Part shown: positions 23,090 to 33,852 of the stretch, piece after piece | How the letters are laid out: each line of letters begins with the position of its first letter | How positions within the stretch are numbered: the first letter of the stretch is position 1 | Assembly: GCF_009905375.1 (NCBI RefSeq) | Contig: NC_133653.1 | Location: 81,170,911-81,234,910 of the forward strand | Length of the DNA: 64,000 nucleotides | Source: Apium graveolens | Taxonomy: Eukaryota; Streptophyta; Magnoliopsida; Apiales; Apiaceae | Direction: 5' to 3' | The notes under the pieces: model-generated | The model's database searches: none | Told to the model about the DNA's origin: nothing | Seen by the model: the letters and a program-made list of their open reading frames with translations, nothing else | Made by a program: the position numbers and the translations under genes

Positions 23090-23879
23090 TTGTAGGAGGA
23101 AAGGCTGGAAGCTCTCCGCCAGCAAGAGCGAATCATCCGACTCGCCATTCTGTTTGTCGAGAGTAGGAAGAAGAAGATGACTTAATCTCGTCTTCTTCCT
23201 GTTATTCTTCATCATCAGCTTTGTCAGGCTTCTTAGCTAGGACTAAGGCTGTTGATGTTAGGATTAGAAGCTTAGGGAAAATCTTGTATAAGTATTGATG
23301 TAATTTCCATTTCATAGATGTATTGTCTTGATATATTAATGAAAGTTGTTTTTCCTTCAAGATTTTGTCTCTGAGTTATTTATCTTGTGTTGATAAATCC
23401 TGATTGATATTCTGATGACCATATAAATTTTGTTTTATATTAAGTTCTGATTCATTTTCAGCACTTACTTATCTAATTTATCTTGGTCATTTTCATGTGA
23501 TGTATTTTCAGAATATCAATGATGCAGTGAAAAATAATTCAATCAGTGCTAACGGTTTAAATTTTGAATTAAAACTGTTTCTCTTGATAAATGGAACGGT
23601 TTTTCCTTCAAACTAGGCAACTGGGTAAGTAATGATTCCTGTTTTCTCGAGCCCAGTAATTGTCCGTTATTACTGCATGTTTGACAGGTGTCCAACGGTA
23701 ACATTTTTGTTCAGAGTATAAGTACAATAGAGAGAAGATTTCTTTAATCTTTTATTTTCTTTATATTTTATCTCTCTCCTTACTTTTACTCTCTTTCTCT
23801 TTCTTTCTCACGTTGGTTTTTCATACAGACATTATCTCAAACACCTAACAGGCATACTTGAATCTCAATTTTTTTTCAC

Positions 23880-26800
23880 ATGGCACCAAAGGATTTAATC
23901 ATTGATGGAGCTAAGTTTGTCCCCAACAACTATGCTGCAGTTCTTGATCACACTGAAGCTCCATCTGAATTGCACTTTGTGCAAGATCTTCTTGCACATA
24001 GTGAGGTTGGGTATGCATTAACACAGCCTGAATTCTTTTCAAGCCAACAAGTTCTGAGGTTTTGGAGGACTGGACTTTTTGATGATGGTGGTCAACGTGG
24101 AACTCCCAGTATTATCTTCCAAGTGGGTGATTCATCCTTTGTAGTCACTCCTGGTACAGTACACAGGGCTTTACATCTTCCAGAAGATTGTACTTTCTCA
24201 ATTCCAGAGGACTCAGCCCTTCGGGAGTTAATGGCTGAATTGGGATATGAAAAGAGTCTGACGAAACTTGGACAGTTGAAATGGGCTAATATTAGAAGAG
24301 AATGGAGTTTCTTCTTTGATTGCATCACCAAAGCTTTTGGGAACAAATGTTCAAATTTTGATGCTATCCCAATTCTGAGTCAGCACATAAGGTATGCTAT
24401 TATTCATCAAACTCATTTTGATTTTGCAACTGGAATAATTGGTTTTATTGGGGATAGGATGACAGAGGATCAAGATGTTGTTTATTTTGCTAGATTCTGT
24501 CAACTTATTTACACTTACTGTACTGATGAACCTCATTTAGTCAGCACTCAAACCCCACCTTTTAAGGTTGCAAAATGATACTTTAATGACCTGGTAAATG
24601 CTGATACCAAAAAAAAAAGAAAGTGGTTAGACCATTACAGATTCCTAAGTCTGTAAAACAGATCCTGGTAAATGCTGATCCTGATACTTATAGATCTGTT
24701 AACTCTGATGTCCAACCAACTCCAAACACCCAAAATCCATCAACCTCAGTACCTACCTCTCATTCTACTCAACCTACCCTCGGAACATATCTCAAATCCT
24801 ATCTCTCAACTTCATAGACTGCTCGACCTTCATCTTCAGCACCTACTGTGAAATCTTCATCTTCCAAGCCAAAGAGGACAAAGAATGTTCCTCAAACATC
24901 TCAAAAGAGAAGGAGGATTGTATTGAGCGATGAATCTGATTCTGAGGAACCGGTTCCTGCTAGAGAACCTGCTGTTACTGAAGCTGAGAAAGAGGTTTCT
25001 CAGAAGGATTCTGAAATTAGGGGTTCTAGGCTTCTCAAGAGGCTTAGACGAATGATAGTTCCTGAAACTCCCAAGGAATCCAAATCAACAAGGATGTACA
25101 AGAAACAGAGGGCACAAAGGCCAGTTTCAGATGATGAAGAGGAAGCAGCTAAGGAAGGGGATCAGGAATCTCTGATCTCACAAGACAAGGAATTTGCTCC
25201 AGTCACTTCTTCTCCATCAACTCCATCTCAGGAAGCTGTATCTGACAAGGCTAACTCACCATCTGTGTCTCTTGTTGATCCAGGCACAAGTGCTGATATT
25301 GATGTTCAACACTTGGTTGTGTCTGAAGTATTTCTCTTAGAAGCTCCAACAACAAATAATCCTTCCACAACACCTGTTACTGATGTTGTTCAAACTCCAG
25401 AGTTATCAACAACACCTTCTCTGCATCAAGATGCTGATGATCAGACTTTAGGTGAACATCAGGATATGGCTGTTGATCAGAACTTAGTATCAGATCAGCA
25501 ATTAGAGGATGCTGAAGCCTCCATTGCTACTCACACTGTTGTCTTATCAGAAGATACTGATTCTTTAAGTTCTGATGCTGCAAATGCTGGAGATACTGGT
25601 GATGCTGCTCCAACTGTAGATGCCGATGAAGCAGGTCCTTCAGGACATACTCCTCAACAGACTCTTCCTAAGTCTGAACTGGAAAAGAAGTTTATTACCG
25701 GGGCTGCACCAGTACCTTGGAGTGAAACTCCTGCAGGTCAGGAGTGGACTAAGGAATGGAACTCAGTTTCATGTGTTCCAACTGCAATACATCTTGCTGA
25801 GCACTTGACTAAAGCTGATGAAATGTTAAATTCTGATGATTTAAAAACCCATCTTAGAGTCACTGCATTGAGTATTAAACATCTACAAGGTCTTCATTCA
25901 ACTACTCATGCAGAGCTACACAAGATTCAGGAGAACTTTATCAAACAAGAACAAGTTTGGAAAATTGATAAGAAAAAGTTCTTTCAACCTACCATTGACA
26001 GGATTGCTTATATTGAGAAAACTCAAGAGAAACAACAAGCTCAGATTGATGACATTCTGACAAATCAAGCTTCTCAGCAATCGCAACTTACTGAAATCCA
26101 ATCCTCAGTGGAATTACTTATCTCTCTTTTACTACCTGCTGATGCCAAAAAGGGGGAGAAGGTAATTAAGTCCAAATGCAACACTAACAAGACACTACAA
26201 GGAAAGGATGATGGAAATGATGATCAAGGATACTCTGGAATGGGTAGCGGTCATAGTCAAGGTAGAAGGTTTACATCAAGATAAGCTAGTCACAGGACAA
26301 GTTCTGATATTGGGAAAAGAATAAGTTCTGCTGCTGGTAAAAGGATAAGTTCTGATGAACTTCTAGATCTTGATGAGGAAATGTCAAGACAGTTATTTCT
26401 TCAAGAAAATCCAGGAATGGACTTGGAAAGTTTAAAGGAAGAAGAAGCCAGACTTAAATCAGAGAAAGTCACATCTAAATCTGAAGCTTCTGGTAAAAAG
26501 TCACTTCCAAAACTCAAAGGCATTGTGATCAAAGAAAGGACACATACTGAAGCAACGTTGGCTAGATCACAACCACAGATAGATCCAAGATCCAAGGGTA
26601 AAGAAAGGTTGGTGAACCTATCAAGGTTTATGTACCTCCTGAGGAAGAAGAAATTACTGATGAAAAGGATGATCTTGCTCTGACTTCAAGAAAAGTTCTT
26701 AAAACAACCTCTGACATGGCTCAAGTTGTTCAGAGTCAAGAAATTGTAAGTTCTGATATTCAGAAGAAGCAAGTAACCTCTGACAGAGCTCAAGTTAACT

Positions 26801-27594
26801 TGATATCAGAAAATAGATCAAAGACACTCCTACCAGGATTCACTAAAGCAAAACAGACTCAATCTTTGAAGACTACTGCAAGTGGTTTTGAAGCAAGAGT
26901 AGTTACTGGAAAGGAAGCTAGAGATAAAACTGGATTGGGAAGTGCTGATGAAAGAAGAGTACACAACACTACCAATGATCCAACTTCTTTGAGTGAACCA
27001 GGTATTGGAGCAACTCCTGAGAGATTGAATCAACTGGAATCTGTACAGATGGTTTACCATACCTACTTGAAAGAATACATCATGTTGTATTTCATGACAG
27101 ATGGTAGGGTTTATCATATAAGACAAAATGCCATTCCATTGAAGTATTTTGAAGAATTGGAGCATATACTTTTCTTACTTCAAGTGGATGACAGAATAAC
27201 AGAGACTGCTGCAAACTACTTAAAAGAACAGATTCAGAGACAGAAAAGGCTTTATTCTGTTAAGTCTAACATCATATATGTTCCAAAGTACAGAGATCAC
27301 AATGGTGATATTGTTGATATGAAGCCTAATACTGCACAGATCAGAACATATCTTGGTATTATGGGACTTGAATTCAATCTAGAGTCTGACAAAGCTTATG
27401 TCATAAGACTAGATCAGGAGTTGAGAAAAGCAAAGATCAATGATCTCAGACCTGCAATCTTTCAAACTGGTGAAGATACTGCAGAGCTTAAAGATGTCAA
27501 AAGGAGAATGATTGATGAACTCATATATGCTGAGAAATGTTTGTTGAAGAACTATCTCAGAACAACTCCTGACATCAGAGAGATCAGAAAATGA
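23880..27594 (+). pseudogene. ORF3 of element A (post-pol protein of unknown function), broken
   Basis: Starts at ATG 23880. Residues 1-230 contain the domain shared with B, C and D ORF3: NIRREWSFFFD, with Trp at residue 142, then a KAFG...FDAI region and GDRMT. A long acidic Ser/Thr/Pro-rich stretch with basic patches (KPKRTK near 24865) follows, then a coiled coil (about 25860-26110). The C-terminal region (27000-27590) carries GRVYHIRQN...LKYF and a charged helical end, with similarity to ORF3 of D. Lesions: TGA 24576-24578, a one-base shift in an A10 run near 24615, TAG 24815-24817, TAA 26282-26284, and a one-base shift near 26612. The tail ends at TGA 27592-27594. Role unknown. Confidence 0.8.
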
Positions 27595-27793
27595 TGAAGC
27601 CAAGTCGAAGATCTACAACTGCTTAAATTCTGATATTTATACAGACTGAAGTTGTTATCAGAAGTTGAAATTGGTAAAAGCTTTAAGGACTGTAAGTTGT
27701 AGTTATCTAGTCTAATTCTCATGCATTTGTACTTAATGTTTTTGACATCATCAAATATCTGTTAAACTTGTATATTATGTTAATTTACAAGTT

Positions 27794-27801
27794 GGGGGAG
27801 A
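27794..27801 (+). other. Polypurine tract of A
   Basis: GGGGGAGA followed by T lies directly before the 3' LTR. Confidence 0.9.
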
Positions 27802-27802
27802 T

Positions 27803-28417
27803 TGTTAGATATATTTGATAATGTCATGGCTAATATGTTTTATGTTTAGCTTTCAGATCTTACTTGAACAGGATAAATCAGTACTTAACTGTTGATCAGT
27901 ACTTATACTGGAAGTCAGGACTTAAGGATATCAGTACATATGTTATCAGGAGATAATCGTCAGAAGATAGATATCAGAACTTAAGTGCTGAAGGACAATC
28001 AGATAAGGACAGTAGCTGATTAAAAGAAAGAAGATCAAGATAAACATAAGAAGAGATATGCATGAAGAAGGAATTCCGTAAAGAATGGAATACTTGGAAG
28101 AAAAGATATCTGATTGATATATTTTAGGAAGCAAAATTATATTCCATATCAATTAGCGATTATCTTGTAACTGTGTAGTATATAAACACAGATATAGGGT
28201 TTACACTATAAGTGTTATCATTATTAGAGAAGATTATTCATTATAACCCTAGCAGCTCTCGTGATATTTGTTCATCACTGAGAGGTAACAGTTTCATACT
28301 GTAACAGAGTTTATTGTTTCAATAAAGTTTGTTTTCTGTTACTTAAGTTCTTAAAGTTCGATTTGAGTGTACTATACACTGTATTCACCCCCTCTACAGT
28401 GTGTGTGTGACCTAACA
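27803..28417 (+). repeat. 3' LTR of element A
   Basis: 615 bp, starting TGTTAGATATATTTG and ending CCTAACA. It is aligned end to end with 2138-2752. Confidence 0.95.
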
Positions 28418-28422
28418 TATAA
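28418..28422 (+). repeat. Target-site duplication of element A, right copy (TATAA)
   Basis: Exact match to 2133-2137. Confidence 0.9.
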
Positions 28423-29617
28423 AATTTAATTCAAAATCTAAATAGGTATAGAACCTACTATTTAAAAAGAAAATGTTTATGGTTAAATAAATATGTAATT
28501 CTGGGAATAATATATCAGTAAAATAGATATCTTTATAATAGGATGAACGTTCAATATGGGGACGCGAAAAGTCACTTTCAGATGTATGACTCAGCCTTCG
28601 CAAATATGGAGAGTCATTTTCTACATACGATTGATTGTTGAGCCTACCTCCTGTGATTTTGAGATATATTGTTATTCCATAAGGCGGGTTTGTAGTGGCT
28701 GAAATCGTAGTCTTACACATCTAAAATCCAGGTGCACAAGTGTTAGTGGGAGCATTCATCATCTAAATTTAAGAATTCGCTCCTTGCATTTCATGTAGTA
28801 CGGGATTCGTCACTTGAGTTGATGGGGTCGCATGGACCTATGTTGTTGACAGTTCAGCTCCTTGAGTATTGAGGGTAGAGTATGATAAATCTTGAGTGCT
28901 CCAAATCTTTTTCATGCTTGTTGCATTCTTTCCACATATGGCACCAAATGTTATAGATAAAAAACTAGGTTATATTTATTATGAGTATTTAATGTTAGAG
29001 TTTGAGAGTTTCAAGTTTTAATGGTTGCGCTTGAGTTTCATGACTTAAATCTACTCTTACAAGATGCTTATGTATCTCTCTCTTTACTTAGATGATCAAG
29101 CAAAAGCATAGTTCTTAATCATTGGGATTAATTATTGGATCATACTAGGTTTAATTAATGCAAGATTAATATTGGAAGGTATACATGTCACCCATCGTGG
29201 CATACTAAGTTTCAAAGATTTCAGATAATTATAAGATATCATTTGATGGCATCTGGTATAATTATGTTTAATTTAAGATTTGATGATGGTATACACTTAG
29301 CTATGAAATATAATATAAACCACCCCAATGTGGCGTTTTGTTTAGCAATAGGACCAAAGTAACATGTTTAGTCCATATCGGTGATTGGTTCTAACACACA
29401 TATTGACATATATACTTGGCAGGGCTTTGCTGGTGGACAAGAGAATCATCTCCGATACCTTGTACAAATTTTAGAAGATTACTAATCACTATTAAGTAGT
29501 TGAAAATATGAGCAAACTCATTCTTAGGTATAATTATCACTACGCCATATATGGTCTATTGCAATAGTTTGATTATGAGTATTACAAAGAAAGGTCACAT
29601 TAGGTATGCTCATCTTT
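28423..29617. other. Spacer between element A and the CACTA-like element
   Basis: This is the sequence that continued rightward from 2132 before A inserted. A minus-strand open frame of about 100 codons ends inside the A LTR and shows no recognisable motif. No TIR, LTR or RNA gene was identified. Confidence 0.5.
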
Positions 29618-31077
29618 CACTATAAGAAAACGGTAATTTCCTACCAGCGTTTTGGTAGGAAAAGGGTCAATTTCTACCATCCTTCATTTGGTAGAAATTG
29701 GTGCTTGTACTCAAATGGTCCCACTTACCAAGTGGCTGCCCATGTGGCCTGCCACATGGTCGACCACACCACCTGCCATGTTAGCTTCCACGGCATACAA
29801 ATTGGGGTCTTGTTGATGAGTTGGCATGTGGGACCAATCCATGTGGCAGGACACGTGGCAATTTACATAGAAAATACCTTTTTCCTACCAGGATCGGTAG
29901 GTTTTGAGTGAGTATTTCCTACCATAATTGGTAGGGTTTGATTGACAAATGATAAGTTTTATGTCGGCAGACATGAATATCAGCTTGAATGTGGCAGGAA
30001 ACACCTTAAATGTGGTAGAAAATGGCTTGAATGTGGTAGGAAATATTGGACAATTTTTTTTAAAAAAATATTATTTCATTGATATCAATATAGAACAAGT
30101 TGTACATAAATTAATAGCTAAATCATAAGCATACAACCATAACTAAAATTGAAAAATTCATCATAAACCACAATTTGGACATATCACCATTATAACATAA
30201 AAAATAAAAATTTACATCTCCATGATAATTCCATATTAGGAATAATAATTTATTAGAACAATTAATAGATGTTTCAAAAGTTAAGACTCTAATATATTCA
30301 AGTTCTCATCATTGTTGAATCATTTGCCTTCATTTTTGTAATTTCTTCATTATCGTTGTTGAATAATTTGCCTACATTATTTGTGATTTTTCAATTTTCG
30401 TCTTTGTTTGTTTCATTTCCTTGGTCTCGAGTGAAGAAAATCTACATAAGAAGAGTACATAAATGTTAGTAGTCATTAACACATGGACAATTAATACATG
30501 TAGTAAAAAACAAAATAGTAATTACATAAACGAATCAATATAAAAAAAATATGTTAAAAATATTAAAATACATACATATATATGAGATGGTTAAAATGAA
30601 GAAGATGAAGATAATTACCAAAGAAAAAGAAGAGGCTGGAGAAATTATGAAATAAAATTTTGGTGGAGTAGATGAAATTGAAAGTGAAAGAGGAAGATAG
30701 TGGTTTATAGGTTCAAGTCACCTATTTCCTACCAATATTTCTAGGTTATGGATTCAGGGGCAATATTTAAATTTTTGAGTTTAATTTCTTTTCCGTATTT
30801 AAAATCTTTATTTTTAAATTTAGCCCCACATTTGATTTTTTTTGTGAAATTAAGGTTCATTTCCTACCAATATTGCTATGTTTTGAATTTGGCAAAAGTT
30901 TTCAATTTTTGGTTTTTGCTCCATATTTAAAGTTTTTAGTTTTGGCTCCATGTTTGAAATTTTCTTGAAACTAAAGTTCATTTCCTACCAATATTAGTAG
31001 GTTTTGAGTTGGAATTTTGTTTGAATTTTTGGATTTCGCTCCAAATTTTAAAATTTTGAATTTGCTTTAATGTTTAA
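29618..31077. repeat. Left subterminal repeat region of the CACTA-like element
   Basis: At least seven CCTACC...GGTAGG palindromes or half-sites lie here, often extended to TTTCCTACC...GGTAGGAAA. A GC-richer stretch (29720-29860) has repeated CATGTGGC/GCCACATG motifs. No coding frame is supported. Confidence 0.6.
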
Positions 31078-31082
31078 AATTT
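31078..31082 (+). repeat. Target-site duplication of element D, left copy (AATTT)
   Basis: AATTT precedes the 5' LTR and is repeated exactly at 57966-57970. Confidence 0.88.
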
Positions 31083-32316
31083 TGTTGTGCAAGACATGCC
31101 TGTATCATAACAAGACTAAGTCATATTGATAACCCTAAGATTAGTTGTATTGTAACCTTAATTTGTAATTTATACTTGTAACACTTAATGTCTGTAAAAT
31201 GTAAATGGAGCAGACTGGAGCATTTTTCCCTAAATAGTGTCAAGCCTAAGAATTCTATCTGGAAGAAGATCAAGAAGGTCATGCCTCAGAAGAAATATGA
31301 AGAAGCTTGGAGTTGAATAATTCTGTTTGGTGAAAAACATTCTAAGTCAAGATCTCTACAAGTCATAGAATTAGTGTTATAGAGAAGTCATTCGAGAACT
31401 CAGAAAGACCTATTGAGAACTCAGGAATTGTCTATCGAGAACTCAGGAAATGCTATTGGAGATATCGATAAGTCAGATACCAATTCGAGAACTCAGAGAT
31501 ATCGACAAGTATACATTCATTAGAGAACTCTGAGTTATCGATAAGCCAAAGTCCATTAGAGAACTCTGAGTTATCGATAAACCAAAATTCACTTGAGAAC
31601 TTAGAGTTGTCGATAAGTCAAGTAAACAATGAAGTTTCAGAGATATCGACAAGCTAACATGCCTATCGAGATGTCGAGTTCTCTACAGCTTAATTGGAGA
31701 TCTCGAAGTGAAGAAATTTCTCTAAGATAGAATTGCAGAACAGTTCAATATCCAAGGTTGCAAATCAACAAACAATTCACACAGCTGGATTGACAAGTCT
31801 ACAAAAAGCAACTTGAGAGATGTGCAAGATTAATGGTGAAGATTAACTGACAAAGGAGGATCAACCAATACACAGTGGATGAAGATATGCTAATCTAGAT
31901 ATGGAAATCTCACTTTTCCCTTAAATAGAAGTGAGTAGTGACAGGTTAGAAAAGCGATTAGCACTTCTTATTGTTCACTGTGTAAACCAAAGTTAACTAT
32001 CATATAAAGTTAACTGAGGTCCTTTGTTTAAGAGAGGACTGGATAGATTAGAAATTTTATTCTCTCTCAAGAAAGAAGCTAAGTTCTAAACCAAGAACTT
32101 AGAGATTTTGTAGCAAAACACTTCTTGATTTTTAATATAAAATTAAGTGAGTTTTGAAGATCTTTGTTTTAAATATTTGCATTGTTATTTATGTTTAACA
32201 TCTATTCTACAAAATAATTGATAACAACCAACTGCTAAACCCAAAGTCGATCAAAAAGTAAACATTTAAGCCAAAACATATTCACCCCCCCTTCTATGTT
32301 GTATTCATATCTAACA
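31083..32316 (+). repeat. 5' LTR of element D
   Basis: 1234 bp, starting TGTTGTGCAAGACATG and ending ATCTAACA, homologous to 56738-57965. TATAAAG lies at 32003. U3 carries a tandem array of GAGAACTC and TATCGATAAGTC/TATCGACAAG motifs at about 31390-31700. Confidence 0.93.
31390..31700 (+). repeat. GAGAACTC / TCGATAAGTC repeat array in the 5' LTR of D
   Basis: Roughly ten irregularly spaced copies of GAGAACT(C/T), interleaved with TATCGATAA or TATCGACAAG. The same array occurs at about 57050-57350 (3' LTR) and, partly in the opposite orientation, at 51185-51720 before ORF3. Confidence 0.8.
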
Positions 32317-32318
32317 AG

Positions 32319-32330
32319 TGGTATCAGAGC
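32319..32330 (+). other. Primer-binding site of D (initiator tRNA-Met)
   Basis: TGGTATCAGAGC begins two bases after the LTR end. Confidence 0.92.
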
Positions 32331-32365
32331 AAAATCTGAAAGTAAACAGATTAGATCTTGGAAAA

Positions 32366-32503
32366 ATAAATACACAGAAAATCAGTAGTATCAAGATTCC
32401 TCCCTTTGATAAGGCTAACTACACTTTATGGAAAAAGAAAATGTTGTTGTTTATAAGAATGGCCAATCACCTTTACATTCAGATCCTCAAGAATAGACCC
32501 TTC
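32366..32503 (+). pseudogene. gag: Gag of element D, N-terminal fragment
   Basis: The reading frame shows the family N-terminus (KISSIKIPPFDKANYTLW, then KKKMLLF), so this is Gag. The position expected for the start codon reads ATA (32366-32368), which suggests a lost ATG. It is cut at 32503 by the insertion of C, and the remainder resumes after 45477. Confidence 0.8.
32499..32503 (+). repeat. Target-site duplication of element C, left copy (CCTTC)
   Basis: CCTTC precedes C. The right copy at 45473-45477 is TCTTC, one C/T difference. Confidence 0.82.
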
Positions 32504-33756
32504 TGAAAGGCATATGTCATAGCCTATTTGTTTATTCGAGGAATTAACTCAACTAAAATAAGAATGTAACAAGTAAATAGTGGTTCTATCGTCAGAGAGA
32601 TCTCTCAAAGTAACATATGTCAAAGGATTAAGTAATATTGTTCATCTACAGACTTGATGACTTAATTCACTGGAAGAAGCTCAAGAAATTGATCACGCCT
32701 CAGTGATATAAATCAAGATTGTGGATTTAATCAAGTGACAGAGATCTCGTCAGGGTATCGATTAATTACAAGGATTTAGTCTGAAGAAAATCAAGAGTAT
32801 CAAAGTCAAGGCATGAAGAAACGTCACGGAGGTTAGTCACTCATGAACCAGACAGTACATCGAGTGTCAACATTGAAGTGGTGGAATTGATTCATTATTG
32901 ACAGTGATTTTCAGAAGAATGGTTGCTGTTCAAGAGTAGTATTAATTCTCTACTAATTAATTAAGTCGTATAATTTAATTAAGAAAATAAATTATATCTG
33001 CAAAGATTAATTTATTGATTAATTGAATTAATTGATTAATTAATTCTGAATTAATATTATGTATTTTTAGAATTGATTTTGAATTAATATTCTATATTAA
33101 TTCAGTAAGACTATCTTTTGTATTAGCAAGACAATCGGTATGACAATCAATAGTCATACCGAAAGTCATGTCAGTTCAAATGAATTGTCTTGTCAGTTCA
33201 AAGGGATTGTCTTGCCGAAAGTCTTTCTAGTTCAAATGAATTGTCTTGCCGAAAGTCTTTCTGGATCAATTGGATTGTTTTGTTTACTTAACAACAGCAG
33301 CTGATTTTACAAGACAAAAAATTGAATACAGCCAACTACTCAAGAACACGGAAAGAAAAACAGAAAGCAGTGAACTTATTATTCTCAACTGCAATATCTC
33401 AGGACGTTCATTTCTAGTATTTATTGTTAAATCTTAACCACTAGAAATCTTTTTCTTGTTCTTGTGTAACTATCTAGCGGATCAAAATCCCTAGAACTTA
33501 ATCTCAAATTGCAGTTAGCATTTGATCCTTTTATTACAAAAATAGAAAAAGTTCATGTCGAATTTATTCTAGATTTGGAATAATTTATTTGAGATTAATC
33601 CCTTGTAAACGATACCGTTGTTGTAACACCTTTCAAGTTTAATAATAGTTTTATTTAACTTGAATTTTGTTTCACTCTTTTTATTCCGCATTTTATTCGA
33701 TTAAACGGTATATTTTGTATTCAACCCCCCTTCTACAAACATATTGAGACCTAACA
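32504..33756 (+). repeat. 5' LTR of element C
   Basis: 1253 bp, starting TGAAAGGCATATG and ending CCTAACA. It contains the TATGACAATC/GTCATACCGAAAGTC hairpin motif at about 33120-33270 and TCTAGCGGATC and AATAATAG-type 3' sequences homologous to the B LTR. Confidence 0.94.
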
Positions 33757-33758
33757 AT

Positions 33759-33771
33759 TGGTATCAGAGCC
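33759..33771 (+). other. Primer-binding site of C (initiator tRNA-Met)
   Basis: TGGTATCAGAGCC lies two bases after the LTR. Confidence 0.93.
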
Positions 33772-33852
33772 TTCTGATTAACGAACAAATCAAGATCCTA
33801 GACTTTTGTGATTCTTTGACTCCTTGAATTTTTATTTACTCAAAAATTTATA

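Larger units (their letters stand above)
21478..23879 (+). other. pol-ORF3 spacer of element A
   Basis: 2.4 kb, the longest such spacer here. It is AT-rich and full of variants of AAGTTCTGAT and CTGATAAGT (exact decamers at 21823, 22537 and 23442). The reverse complement lies in the LTR at 2308-2317 and 27973-27982. It holds a short ORF (22910-23089) behind its own TATA-like box, and a second TATA-like box (TATAAGTA near 23717) followed by a CT-rich leader (23750-23815) before the ORF3 ATG. No other coding signal is seen. Confidence 0.55.
2138..28417 (+). mobile_element. Element A: Ty1/copia LTR retrotransposon (Maximus/SIRE-like), interrupted by element B
   Basis: It is bounded by two 615-bp LTRs (2138-2752 and 27803-28417) and an exact 5-bp duplication TATAA. 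Inside, in order, are a tRNA-Met primer site, gag, pol (PR-IN-RT-RNase H), a 2.4-kb spacer, ORF3 and a GGGGGAGA polypurine tract. Element B (8029-21007) sits in the RNase H region, so the 26.3-kb span is about 13.3 kb of A. The integrase-before-RT order is diagnostic of copia. The large post-pol ORF points to the SIRE/Maximus branch. Stops and frameshifts in every ORF make it non-autonomous. A hand count of roughly a dozen LTR differences in 615 bp suggests a moderately recent insertion. Confidence 0.93.

Noticed and set aside
23625..23690. Small intron (GTAAGT ... TTTGACAG) upstream of ORF3 of A
   Set aside because: The donor and acceptor look good, but the spacing is under 70 bases and no equivalent exists in the other elements. 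Support is too weak to annotate.
28412..28720. Minus-strand frame of about 100 codons right of element A
   Set aside because: It runs into the LTR of A across the insertion junction, so it cannot be an old gene. No motif is recognised.
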